Assembly: GCA_026545225.1 (NCBI GenBank)
Contig: CM048845.1
Span: 61,856,533-61,920,532, forward strand
Length of the DNA: 64,000 nucleotides
Direction of reading: 5' to 3'
Source: Cornus controversa
Taxonomy: Eukaryota; Streptophyta; Magnoliopsida; Cornales; Cornaceae
The notes below the pieces were generated by a model. That model saw nothing but the letters and a program-made list of their open reading frames with translations, did no database searches and was not told the origin of the DNA. Position numbers and translations under genes: made by a program. Below, one piece after another: positions 35,195-46,851 of the stretch; position 1 is the stretch's first letter, and every line of letters starts with the position of its first letter.

Positions 35195-36242
35195 GTTATG
35201 AAAGACAATTCATGTACCATATATCTGTTAGTACAATAGTACATTAGTGGATAAGTGTCACCGGTCTAGAATTTGTGTGTAACGACACGGCTCGTTTGGC
35301 AACTTTGGGCACCTACCTTAGGGCTTAGTCTTACACGTTCTAACTTTCATAGATCACATGCTGATTGGTTTAGGTCTATTTTGGCCTCATTAGGAGAACA
35401 ATTCCAGTTTCCAACCAGTATGTGCAGTGATGGCCAACTCCCTTCTTCATAGTCAAGTCCCTGACTAGTGATAAGCTCCCCAAACTAAACTGTGTCAACT
35501 TGCCTAACTCTGAAGTGACACTCACATATGTCCCTGCACGCCCCTTCTCTAGAACCACTCTCAGCCTTCTGCATCTCATGCCATCCAATATGTGCTTCCA
35601 CTCCGTTGTCACGACAGATTGAAAAACCCGTTTAGCAATAAGGGTTTGGGGTTTCACGTGTACCTTAACCAATTCCACTAGATTTTAGTTATAAATAAAT
35701 AAATCTATAAATAAACAAATAAATGAATAAATAAAATAAGGAAACAAAAATGAATAGAATAAGAAAATAAAATAAAACACAAGTAATCTGTTTCATGCTT
35801 TGTCATTCTTTCTATTATTTAAACTATTGTATAGTGTTAAAATTTACTATAGGTAACACGTTCGGGGATTTAGAGTTTGATTAATTTCTTAAGACATATG
35901 CAACAACTTTTGTTTATAAAATTTTTAAAATATTTGCATTAAAGTACTCCTGATATGATGTGTGTTAGAAATTAATTAAGAATGCTTCCACACACAACAT
36001 TTGTATGGAAGTCAGAGGCGATGAAGCTAGAAATTAGCTGCTTCCACGCAAGACCTATTTCATAGGTATCTACCTAGGTAGTATGAGAGTTGACCCACCA
36101 GTGATAGCTTCAGGTCTGCTCTATGTTATGTTTAAGTAGCGCCAACTCTTTCGGTGACAACTTCAGATTCGTCTTGTTAGCAGAAATGCTCGTTCAAGGA
36201 GTTTTGTATTACATTTTATTCACAACGTGCATCATGTGATGC

Positions 36243-36357
36243 TTTTTTTAGACTAATTGTGATCATATCTTCATATTAGATCGTTCACGTACATTTAAGG
36301 TTTTTTTAGACTAATTGTGATCATATCTTCATATTAGATCGTTCACGTACATTTAAC
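36243..36357. repeat. 58-bp tandem duplication, unit B only
   Basis: Two adjacent near-identical copies starting TTTTTTTAGACTAATTG (36243 and 36301). Unit C has a single copy at about 55965. Confidence 0.9.
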
Positions 36358-37237
36358 TTATCCTTGCTTGAGTTGATCAACACACTACAGTAATGTCGTA
36401 GAAAATAGAATAATATATTTAGTGCCTTTAAATTGTTCATAATTTCTCTCACCGAGTCCAATTTATTATGATGATAATGTATGTTACACAACGTAAATAT
36501 TTAACCCTATATAAATTAAGAACTTGTATATTTTGAGTACTTGGTTGTGTATCTTATATATTCTACTCTTAATATTTTTTAGGTCGATCTAAAGAAGAAG
36601 TACTGATGACGTTGGTGATTGATTTTCTTAATTTCAGTTGTATCATTTTTATCTGTTTATTTCATTTACTTTGACTAGAGGAATGTGAAAAACTTACTAT
36701 GACATTTCATTTCCCTCTCTTTTAAGTTATGTTTAAATCTTTGTGTTATGAAGGAGGTGTTTGGGATGTTTTTTGTTCTCCAAGTTATTATTAATTATTG
36801 AATTTTTTTTAATTATTATATTATTTACTAAGCATGTGCGCAATTGTGTTAAAGCACGCCTTAGAACACATGTATTTATTTTAGTGCCACGTGTATTTTA
36901 TTTTACTAAAATTAATTAGTAAATATAATTTCTAAAATGACTATGTAGTGTACTTTATTTGTTGGGGTTTGAGACCATTTTACCTAAGATTTTTAATCTT
37001 TGTGTGATTCTTATTGATGAAGCAAAAATTCACTTTCGATCTAGTCAAATGTTAACCTGTAAAAAGACAAAAGAAGGGTAATCGGAAAGACACCGATGTA
37101 GTGCCGGTCGACTAAGTTTTGACGATCAAGTCAAAAATCGGAAGGGCTTAAGAAGCTGTAAAAGCACTCATAGGATATTAATTGTCTACCTGGTATACGG
37201 ACAATCTCTGTAAAAGCACTCATAGGGTGGTGGCAGT

Positions 37238-37443
37238 TTTAGAATAGACTTGTTATTAGCAAAAATGCTCGTTAAAAGAGTTTTGCATTGCATTTTATTC
37301 AACGATATGCATCATTTGCATTTAGTAGTTATTGCTTAAATTTAGAATAGACTTGTTATTAGCATAAATGCTCGTTAAAAGAGTTTTGCATTGCATTTTA
37401 TTCAACGATATGCATCATTTGCATTTAGTAGTTATTGCTTGTG
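37238..37443. repeat. 103-bp tandem duplication
   Basis: Copies start with TTTAGAATAGACTTG at 37238 and 37341 and differ at only a few positions. The surrounding 36870-38260 also holds more diverged copies of neighbouring sequence (compare 36905-37015 with 38150-38260). Confidence 0.9.
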
Positions 37444-39462
37444 CTTTAACATAATATACATGTGATGCATTTTATTAGATTATTTGTGATTGTACGTACT
37501 ATTCGTATTTTGATATTCACATACGTTATTGTTGCTTGAGTTGGTCAACAAACTATAGTAATGTAGTAGAAAATAAAATAAAATATTTAATGCCTTTAAA
37601 TTGTTCATAATCTTGCTTATTGAGTCCAATTTGTTATAATGATAATGCATGTTAAATAACCTAAACATTTAACCCTATATAAAAAATATGTATATTTTGT
37701 TTACTCCGCTGTGCAACTCATTTTACTCTTTAACATTTTTCAGGTCCAGCGACTAAGTACTGATGACGTTGGTGTTGTTTATTTCATTTACTTTGATTAG
37801 ATGAACATTAAAAAAACTTAAACCACGTTTTATTTTCCTCTCTTTTAAGTAATGTTTAAATCTTTGTGTCATGACTTTTGGTTGTTACAAAGGAGGTGTT
37901 TGAAAAGTTTTCATGTCTCCAAGTTATTATTAATTATCGAATTTATTTTTAATTATTCTACTATTTATTGAACATGTGAGCAATTAAAACTAATGTGACA
38001 TGTGTTGAGTTGAGTTAGTGGATTTCATTAGAGAACTCCTTAGAGACTTGTGCATTTATTTTAGTGCCACGTGATTTTGGAGGCATAACAAGCTTGCACG
38101 ACTTTAATAGCAAACTGTCAACATGCGTAGTGGAAACACTTGCGAGTATGTACTAAACTTAATTAGAAAATATAATTTCTAAACCGGCAATATAGTGTAA
38201 TTTATTTGCTTGGTTTTGGGACAATTTTACCTAATATTTTTATTCTAACTGTGTGATTCTTGTTGAAGATTATACTCGAGGTTGATTGCAGACGATTTTA
38301 AAAAGCAAACTCCTCATTTATTAGATAGAAAAGATCAAGATTTCGTGATTCGCTTTCAAACTTATTCCAATCCCAAGAGTTTGGATCTGATTAGTAATAT
38401 ATATATGTCTATAGAGTTTTTTTCGAAATATATTGACTCTCTCCCTCTCAAACAAGTCACCACCGAAACTTAGAAACCTGTGACTTTTTTTTATTGTTTT
38501 ATATACATGGAAGGAGGATATTTTGGAGGAGATAACACCTAGATGATTATATGAGACAGCTGACACTTTGATTTCAAGAGTAACTGATTTTGAATAACCA
38601 ATAAAAATTTTAACTGTCTATTGGAAATTATCAATTTAAATCAAGTTTTAAATAATAACAATAAGGCCACGTTTGATAAACTATTTTAAAAAATAAGCGT
38701 GTTTGGTAAAAGTTTAGAATACTACTTAATATTTTACTTACCGCTTAAAACATGTCAAAATTTTAAGCGAGGTTGTTTAATGCTTATTGTAGAAAACGGT
38801 TAATGATAAGCTATAAAAAAAAATCATTACTAATTGACCCTCATATAATTGCATTACCTGTTAACACATCTCTACAGCTTCTTCCTTAAAATTTCAAGAA
38901 TTTTTATTTGCGTCGTTGGAATTTATGTAGGATTATACATTGACATCTCTCTACATCTTCCTTAAAATTCCTAGAATTTTTATAAATTGGATGATAATGA
39001 AATTGTTTAGATTGTAGGTAACACTTAAGATAGTGTGAGATATTTTGTCGATGAATGTGGATAGTTGGAAAGAGAAGTAAAAGACTAAAGAAAATTAATT
39101 TTATTGCCTAGTTGATTATTGTAGAATTATAATTTTGCATGTTATTCTCAAATTTCAATTTTTAACCCATAATTGTACATAATAGTTGTAAACTGTCAGT
39201 TCACTACTGCTCAATCTTTTATTTGAGGAGAACTCAAAACATAACTTAATAGGTGGCCGAATTCTGTTCGAGGAATCTTTTATCAATTTCTTTCCGTTTG
39301 TATTTGTTGCAAATTTCAATTTGAGTAAAAAATTCTCTTTATTCCCCGTTCATACATATTTCATACATCCCATTAAATGTATGGGGTTGAGTAAAATTTC
39401 ATGTGATTCAGTAGAATAAAAATTCCATCATTACTAGATCGTCTATATAATCCAATGAGTGA

Positions 39463-39627
39463 CATAGATAATGAATAAATAGGATTTAATATCATTCCAA
39501 TTGCCATTACAAAAGTAATTAGTATTTTTGTCATTAAAATATATTTTTGACCGGTATTTATTCCAAAAAATACTATCAATTCTGCAACAAAACCACTCAT
39601 GCCGGGTAATAAAAGAGAACCCATCAT
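39463..39627 (-). pseudogene. ndhD: Plastid-derived ndhD fragment (NUPT)
   Basis: The minus strand encodes [19 protein letters not shown] and [14 protein letters not shown] with PIYSLSM, a run of the plastid NAD(P)H dehydrogenase subunit 4 (NdhD), one of the membrane subunits. The match is about 55 codons with several substitutions, and it stops abruptly at SLSM where the plastid gene would continue into LRQMFYG. Both neighbours are non-ndhD, so this is an isolated nuclear copy of chloroplast DNA. The frame continues about 30 codons into sequence of another origin. Confidence 0.85.
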
Positions 39628-41120
39628 TTACCACTTTACCCTGCGCCGGATGTTAGCAGTTCGAGGCGGTTTATTTCCAACTCATAAAATCCTAGCAGGA
39701 CTAGTTTTAGTTTTAAACATTAAAATGCATGGATTGTAGAGCACTGAGATCCATTCAAGCCAGTGAAATTTTCAAATCTTCTAAGCTATGTGATTGGAAC
39801 ACATTGCTGATATCCAATGTGGGAAGTTCAGTTGACATAAGCCTGAAAACACCAACTCACACCATAACCACAAATGAACAGCTTCGAAAGAAACCTCAAG
39901 AAGAAGTAATGACTGCAAAAATAGAACACAGCAAGTAGAAGTTGAAACAGAGAGTCCTGTTCAATAACAGAGCTAAACAGAGCATAATCTACTTAATTAA
40001 GCCAAATAGTAACACCAGGAAGAAAATCTTTAGACAAATCTCGACTAGCCCAGGAGCAAAACCTTGTAGATTCGTTGAGGGGTTTAGACAAATTATAGTT
40101 TTTTTTGCATTATATATTACTTTTCTTGTGTGCATCTCAAAAGAAAAATTTGCCTTTTTTGTTTTGGTTGAGGGGTTTAGAAAATACGGTTTAGAGTTAC
40201 CAGCAGTGGGTTTAACATGGGAATACATTACCAATTGAAACATAAATACATTTGAAGGAAAAGTTACTTCACCATCAAAAAATCTCTTAATCGAAGATAG
40301 ATGAGCTTTAATCTGTTCCAATGTGAGCTTCAAAAAAGATCTAAGAGAAAAACATAGATTTATACAAAGGAAGAGTTGGAGAAAGGTATACATACCTAGA
40401 CTCAATCTATTCCAGTGTGCATATTTGAAGTTGTGTTAAGGCAGTGATTTAGAAGTGACGAATTTGGGAATCATGTATATACATAGAGCGTTGACAGTGT
40501 ATGTATGTAGAAATGGGGTAAGAATCATAAGATCAACCATGATCATGTATCAAAAGCATGTATTATATAGGCTAAAGTACAGTAAATTCCTCTTGTTTTA
40601 AACTAGTGCACAATACCTTCTCTTTTTTTTTTTTTGGGTGCAACAAACATCCTCCAACTTACAAATTGGTATAATTTGCCCATATTTGACACTATTTGGA
40701 TTAAATGTTGACTTAAAATGATAAAAAAAAAACCCCCAAAAAAAAAACATAAAAAAAATACCGAAATAAATTGGTGAATTAACTTTTTTTTGGATAATTT
40801 TTTTTGAAAAATTAAAGTTCTTTTCTTTCGGTACATTTTTCCTTGGGGCTCGCACTATGTCTCGAAGAATTCCCCGAGCCGGTCCATGAGTGCTGGCTTG
40901 CAATCGGGCCACGCATGAAGGCCCGAAGTTTTTCTTTTATTTAATTTTTCCTGAAACAATGTCGTTTCACTTGAGAATTTTTTTTTAAGCGCTCGCACGC
41001 ACCAATGATTAAAATTTGAATTTGACCGTTCACGCAAGGGCATGTTTGGCCCTGACATTATGGGAAAAAGCTTTAAAATAGCATTTTTTTTCCTTTATTT
41101 CTTTTTTAAAAAAAAAAATA
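39628..41120. other. Unassigned sequence
   Basis: It contains a G+C-richer patch (39635-39680) and open stretches on both strands at 39729-40405 without recognisable domains. From 40560 there is T/A-homopolymer-rich sequence. No gene is supported. Confidence 0.4.
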
Positions 41121-41179
41121 GGACTATTTGGCTCTGCCAATATAACCGTTAGGCACTGTTTGGCAGAGCCAAACAATCC
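41121..41179. repeat. Short inverted repeat near the PIF/Harbinger remnant
   Basis: GGACTATTTGGCTCTGCCAA and its near-complement TTTGGCAGAGCCAAACAATCC. A third related copy lies at about 41236-41268. It may be the 3' end of the adjacent PIF/Harbinger element. Confidence 0.6.
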
Positions 41180-41479
41180 CTAAAACAGCTATATTGGCCA
41201 AAAAAACTCTTTTTAAAATAAAAAAAAATTATAAAGGTTGTTTGGCTATGCCAATATAGTCGTTAGGGAACTCTTTGGCAAAGACCTAATGGTTATATTG
41301 GATATTGTATTTGTTTTCATTCATAATGTAAAGCATTGTATTATTCAAACTTTTATTACATAAAACTTCATAACATCTTAAAAGCATAAAAATAAAACAT
41401 AAATTAAACGTTTTCATCACCAAAGAGGTTTTACAAATTTTCTATCAAATCTTTCCTAAACTGCATATTTATTTCGTTG

Positions 41480-42715
41480 TCGCAAAAATGGCGTTGGCGA
41501 AAATAGATTTGTGCCGCAAAAGTAGATGGGTGTTAACTAAAAGTTGGAATCAGGATTGTCTCATCTGGTGGAGGAGTCTATCTTCCAACATTAGTGTCAC
41601 GCTCATCTTCAATGATAATGTTGCGAAGGATAAATCACATTTTCATTACAAGCACAAGTCCTCTTTCTCCCAAAAATGCATAGGTCCTTGCGTGATTGCC
41701 CACTTGATTTGCAAGATCCCAAAAGCTCGTTCCATATCTTTCATACAAACTTCTGAGCAAATATTTTTTCTTTTCCAATAGTTGGGTGCAGGATGATCTA
41801 CATCAAAGTTGCCCACTTATATTATATAGCATCGGATACGTAATACCCCATTTTATAGTGATGCCAATTCACCATAAAATTAATCGATGGCAGTTGACCT
41901 TTGATGATACTGTTGAATACCGAAGAATGATCCAATACATATAGATTATTGTGTGAACCCAGTATTCCAAAAAATGCATGTCAGATGCACAAGTTTTGTG
42001 AGGCTACCACCTCCAATATGAGAGTAGGCTTATAGGAGCGTCCCTTGTGGGTGTCATGTCATTGCACTGGGAAGTTCTTCTACTCCCGCTGCATACAGTC
42101 GATTGAATCAAGCATACCCGAAAATCCTCTCTCCTCCCATTCTTAAAGCAGTCGTGTTATGTCGGCTTCATTCAATAGGCGCATATACTCCTCTCCATAC
42201 ACATCAACAACAACATTACAAAATTCTTTCAAGCTTTTAATGGCAGTACTCTAGCCAATTTTAACATGCTCGGTATAGTGATTGGTTGCACAACCATATG
42301 CAAGTATAAATATTGCAGTTGTTATCTTCTAGATCGAAGATAACCCCAAACAATGACACATCACTTTTTTTGGGCAAAGTAATCGTCATAAGCTTTAACA
42401 TCATTCAGAATATAAAGAAATGGTTCTCATCGTATACTGAATCACATGTGAAATAACTCTAGTAGATATGTGCAATTCTCGTCAAAATAGTCTTTCATTA
42501 CCTGATGGTGGCTTCCATCTTGATCACGATGAATGTACCACCTCTTAAGTGATTGAAAGACTTGTTATACTATCTCTGGTATCACTGAATTTGGCATCTA
42601 GATTCTATTGAATCAACATGTTAATAGGGTTATCTGAGAATGTGGAGAAGGAGGATGATGAAGAAGATGAAGAATTAGAGTCGGGCAAAGGAAAATATTG
42701 TGATGATGAAGCCAT
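41480..42715 (-). pseudogene. PIF/Harbinger transposase (ALP1/HARBI1-like nuclease), decayed
   Basis: Minus strand. The likely start ATG (42715-42713) opens MASSSQYFPLPD with a serine run. The family's N-terminal block follows, as KRWYIHRDQDGSHHQVM and KDYFDENCTY. Further down come fragments of the DDE nuclease domain: HLTCIFWNTGFTQ, then SEVCMKDMERAFGILQIKWA and FWEKEDL, parallel to the family's DVERAFGVLQARFAI block. Stops and frameshifts occur throughout, so no protein is possible. The right end of the element may reach about 43045, where sequence resembling a terminal region (GATGGAAATGCTCTAATTA) occurs. Confidence 0.75.
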
Positions 42716-43045
42716 TGTAATTTCGAGATTGAAGGAGATGGATAATGAAATAGATGAATGTGGTGATGATTCTCATATGACCAAATAAATATTTAAATAA
42801 GATGAAAAATATAACCGTTTGAAATATAGTCGTTACAAATATAGTCGTTGCGAAAAAGTAAAAAATAATAATAATTAAATATTTAAAATATATATTAAAA
42901 TATTTTTTATTTTTTGACTATCGAAAATCTGGAGAGTTAAAAACACACTGACGTGGCCCTTGGAAAAACTGACATGACTCGAGAAAAAGCTAAGTGGCAA
43001 ATTTGAAGAGCCAAAATCCAGACATGTTGATGGAAATGCTCTAAT

Positions 43046-43688
43046 TATTTGATGACGAGAGACAAACTTATTTTGGGAGTGGGTCCCACCATGAGTTCAT
43101 CTTGAAGGCAAGTAAAGTGAAGTTGATTGGTGGAAAAGAATTTTCTTTTCTATTGTCATATTGTTTACTTTTTTATTATTATTGTTGGACAATTTAGAGG
43201 GGACATGAGTCCCATGATAATTTTTTTTAAAACTTAGTTATTGTTTGATAAAATTAAAAAGTTTAAGAATTAAATTTTAAGTGCTAATTATAAATTAATG
43301 AATTTTCTTTTAAGTATTCAGTTATAAGTGATGTCTCTATCATTTAAAATTTTATTCTATTTTAAGTGACACTCATTCTTTTAACTAATATCATTTTTGT
43401 GTTATCAAACACACTTGTTATGTTCATAATTACATATGAAATTTGGTTTTCAAACAACACCTTAGTCGTCTCTCAAATTATTATTATTATTATTATTATT
43501 ATTGTTACTACCTTTTATGGTGAGACAATTAATAGGTGAATGGGATACCTGCGCTCCCATAGGGAAAATGTAAGAAAAATTACAAAATTTGGCACAAGTG
43601 CATATGACTATCACAATTTTAAAACTCAGCATCTAGAGATTTTTTTCCCTTCTTACCTCGTAATTTTAATGAAGTTAGCTTTATGCAA
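43046..43688. other. Noncoding; its end matches the ankyrin gene intron
   Basis: The last 45 bases (CCTTCTTACCTCGTAATTTT onward) resemble the intron 3' end of copies A-C. The rest is AT-rich without recognisable content. Confidence 0.5.
43470..43503. repeat. (ATT)n microsatellite
   Basis: About eleven ATT units. Confidence 0.85.
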
Positions 43689-43757
43689 ACCATAGAGTAC
43701 TTGTTTTCTAGAGACGAATTCAGACAAAACATCAATGCAAAACATGTCAACGATTAG
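43689..43757 (+). pseudogene. Relic of ankyrin/PGG gene exon 2
   Basis: Encodes TIEYLFSRDEFRQNINAKHV, clearly the start of exon 2 of copies A-C, then stops at TAG. The acceptor AG of the other copies is AA here (GCAAACC versus GCAGACC). The rest of the gene is absent; transposon-like sequence follows at once. This is the remains of a fifth family member between units B and C. Confidence 0.8.
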
Positions 43758-43828
43758 CTGCAGTGTCAGATAAAGGACATGGACGTCCGTCTCTAATAGG
43801 GGAGTTGGACAATGTATCATTCTTCTTT

Positions 43829-45513
43829 GAAAAAATTACATTTTGACCCCCTAAGATATGTCCATACCTCAAACTGACACCCCTCCCCCCCCCCCCACAC
43901 ACACACATACACACATTTGCAAATCTTCATTTTTACCCCGTGTCAGTAGTTTTTGGTTGACTTTGGTTAACAACATACTAAAATGACTAAACTACCCTCC
44001 TTATACACTATACTTGTCTAAGGTATATTTACTCTACCTCCCAAACACCCCTCTATCACCAACATTTTGATAAAGCCCATCACCCAAACACCACCACCAC
44101 CATAACCTGTGACAGTAACAACCACCTAAACACCACCACCACCACAACCTGCAAGAGTAGCAACCACCATTCCCACCACACAACTAAATTACTGTTCATC
44201 TTCTTCAAAAAAAATCTCAAATCCTATTCATCTAGACAACAGAAGACTAACCCAACTACCATCGCCACCGCCATTCTCTGCCAAAGACAAACCCAACTGC
44301 CACCATTTGCAGTAAAATCCCCATAGCCACCACTGACAAAGTCACCTCTTGGAGCCCTAATTTGAGTTTACAATTTTAAAACCCTAATTTGATTTCAAAA
44401 CCTTAACTTGTTGTCGCAATCACTGTCAAAGCCAACGTTTTTGACCAACCCTAACCTAATCATCACCGTCCGTCGCCAACGCCACAGCCACTATCTGCTA
44501 AAGACCAACCCAACTGTCACCATTTGCAACTCTTGGAGCCCTAATTTGAGTTTGTAATTTCAAAACCCTAATTTGATTCTCCAAAATCTCCATAGCCACC
44601 ACCGACGTTTGTTTCATGTATAAGTTATCGGGTGAAGATCTCGACGCGTTGATATCAGTCACCAATGAAAACTATCTCGACCACATGATGCACGAGTACA
44701 ATTGGTTGTATCTGGCTTCAGCGCAGCCAGCGAGGCTGAGATTGTTTCTGTTCCTGGTGAATACGCCGGCGATAACACTGTCGAGTTTTGGATCGAATGA
44801 GGGGAAGTCAGATCGGGAGCAATTTGTGGATGCTCGAAATTCTGTTCCGGTGTAGTCGTCAACACTGTCGTCAACGGTGGCACCGCTTCCGAATCATAAT
44901 AGCCTTCTCTTCTTCTCTCAGTCGATTTTCTCATTCTCAAAACTCAGTTGTTTTTTCTAAAGATACAAACCCCAAATTATCACTATGATTCCCTCACTCT
45001 AAAACTACCGTTTTCTCTCTCCTCATTTTCATGTCTTCCATTTTCGTCACGTCTTTTATTCCTCTCGCCAATACTGGGCTCCAAACCCAAACTTTTAATC
45101 ACTCACCTAGACTGTTCTATTTCGTCTCTCATAGCCACTACACTAGCTTTTCTTTAACAGTTTCATGTTCTCCTCTTTAATTCTCTAGTACAGATGACTA
45201 ATCAAAAGGTTCAACTTTTCGCACTTTCGTTTCTAAATTTGTGAAATTTTGGGCTCTATTTGGTTGAATAGAGAATTTTGGAGAAAACAAAATTAATGTT
45301 AAATCTTATTTTTTTTCCTTAATTGTATAAGGGCATTCTGGCATTTTTTGGCTATTGTTTGTTTGATGTAAGCAATCTAATTGTTGATAATGACATGAGG
45401 GACTAAAGTGATGTATAATGTCAAATCTCAGGGGTGTAAAAGGTGATACGCAAACGTGGGGGGATCAGATTGGCGTATGAACAAACCTCAAAGGGTCAAA
45501 ATGTAATTTGCCT
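43829..45513. mobile_element. Pack-MULE-like TIR element carrying a host gene fragment
   Basis: Ends AAATTACATTTTGACCC (left) and its complement GGGTCAAAATGTAATTT (right). Direct copies of TTCTTCTTT lie outside (43820-43828 and 45514-45522), the 9-bp size of Mutator-like elements, though the tract is low in complexity. The interior is 1.68 kb and includes AC-rich and CCACCACC-rich leader-like sequence, an imperfect ~100-bp repeat (about 44300-44400 and 44515-44600), and a captured PB1-domain exon. No transposase is present. Confidence 0.7.
44616..44855 (+). pseudogene. Captured PB1-domain protein fragment
   Basis: The open frame encodes YKLSGEDLDALISVTNEN, then LDHMMHEYNWLY and ARLRLFLF, and later DREQFVDARNSV. 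This is the second half of a plant PB1 domain (the acidic OPCA-like segment GEDLDALISV...LDHMM) and the sequence just after it. PB1 domains mediate protein-protein dimerisation. The first half of the domain is missing. G+C content is much higher than the flanks, as expected for a piece of host exon carried by a Mutator-like element. Confidence 0.78.
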
Positions 45514-45557
45514 TTCTTCTTTTATATATCATCGTAGAAGACATGGACGTCCGTCTC

Positions 45558-46382
45558 AAACAGGGGAGGACCTGAATGTAATTTTTCAAAACTAAGGAGT
45601 GATATTTTTAATTTAGCATATTATAGGAGAGGTTAATGTAATTATCTCTTATTATTAATATACTTAGTAATTACTTGCTTAAATTGCCACACACACGCAT
45701 TGGACTTTAACTTATCTAACTGGGCCTTTATTTAGTTGGTAATTTGTACTATTGTTTTGCATTTTAAACATTTAATTAAGGGAGGCGATATTCGCACTTC
45801 ATTTTTCTACCATTGCACTTTATTTGTCTTTTTATTTTAAATAAAATAACAAGATAATCCTTAAACTCATTAATGCAACATCTTTTATTTAATTTATAAT
45901 CTCATAACTACCCTTTATACTATCTAACTCTTTTTACTTCGTTTAATATTTTTTTTTCTTGTTTCGGCTATAAGAGAACTTTTTTATTGAGTATTTTTTT
46001 TTATCCTGACAAAAGAAATAATTTATTCAAAAGAGATAACTTTATTTCTTTGGTCGTGTCAGAAAGATAATTAATACTCTATTTTTATTTTTTTTGGATT
46101 TTGTCAAAATTAAGAGATAATTTATTCAATAGAGAGAACATTTTTTTCTTTTTTTGCATGCCACACTTTTTTCCCAATGCTGTTGAAGGAGAAAATTTAT
46201 TCAACAAAGATAACTTATTTTTGGATTTTTTTTTTTTTTGCGTACCATTCTTATTTTTTTCTAGTTCTATCAAAAAGAGATAATTTAATCAATAGAGATA
46301 ACATTTTTTTTAGTACTTTTTTTCTGTCAAAAGAAAACTTATTCAACGAAGACAACATTTTTTTGGATCTTTTTTTTTGTTT
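45558..46382. other. AT-rich spacer, no gene
   Basis: The first 90 bp (to about 45650) look like a Mutator-type terminal region (GGAGAGGTTAATGTAATTA). From 45950 the DNA is T-rich with irregular repeats of GAGATAA...TTATTCAA. Confidence 0.45.
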
Positions 46383-46803
46383 ACACAGGGTACTTTGTTT
46401 TTGGATCCTATAGAGAGAAAAAAAATTGGATCCTGATTTTTTCGTTCCTATCGAAAGAGATAATTTATGATAATATTTTTTTAGGGTCATGTCAAAAAAG
46501 ATAATTTATTCAAGATAACTTTATTTTTGGGTTTTGTCAAAAGAGAAAGAGTAACTATTTTTTGATCCTATAGAGAAAAAAAATTGGATCCTGATTTTTT
46601 CATTCCTATCAAAAGAGATAATTTATGATAATTTTTTTTTAGGGTCATGTCAAAAAAGATAATTTATTCAAGATAACTTTATTTTTGGGTTTTGTCAAAA
46701 GAGAAAGAGTAACTATTTTTTGATCCTATAGAGAAAAAAAAATTGGATCCTGATTTTTTCGTTCCTATCAAAAGAGATAATTTATGATAATATCTTTTTA
46801 GGG
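46383..46803. repeat. ~158-bp tandem repeat, three copies
   Basis: The landmark TTGGATCCTGATTTTTTC recurs at about 46426, 46584 and 46743, each followed by CCTATC, GAGATAATTTATGATAAT and AGGGTC. It grew from the looser repeats at 45950-46380. Confidence 0.88.
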
Positions 46804-46808
46804 TCTTT

Positions 46809-46851
46809 TGAGTTTTTTTTTTTTTTTTTTTTTTGGGGGGGGGGGGGGGGG
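46809..46851. repeat. T(n)G(n) homopolymer junction
   Basis: About 20 T followed by about 17 G. Runs like this are unstable and often mis-called, so exact length is uncertain. Confidence 0.8.

Larger units (their letters stand above)
27948..38665. repeat. Segmental duplication unit B
   Basis: From AAATGGACATGATTGTAATT onward the sequence parallels unit C (47136-56520) through promoter, gene, hAT element and 3' flank, with only scattered substitutions and small indels. C is cut short at 56520 by a gypsy LTR. B runs on, and its last part (to about 38665) matches unit A (22035-22230). Confidence 0.88.
35203..39372. other. 3' flank of unit B and following sequence, no gene
   Basis: Apart from the tandem duplications, AT-rich sequence with stretches shared with units A and C. 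The stretch 39180-39372 leads into the plastid fragment and may itself be plastid spacer DNA, but I cannot assign it. Confidence 0.5.
43776..45557. repeat. 18-bp direct repeats outside the Pack-MULE-like element
   Basis: GACATGGACGTCCGTCTC occurs at 43776-43793 and 45540-45557, each followed by AA/TA then AGGGGA. They lie just outside the putative Pack-MULE and probably belong to an older element into which it inserted. Confidence 0.75.

Noticed and set aside
39729-40405. Exon-like open frames downstream of the plastid fragment
   Set aside because: Moderate length on both strands but no recognisable family or convincing splice structure; left as unassigned sequence.
46085-46490. Lys/Phe-rich open frames in the T-rich region
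   Set aside because: Low-complexity sequence and tandem repeats; no domain.
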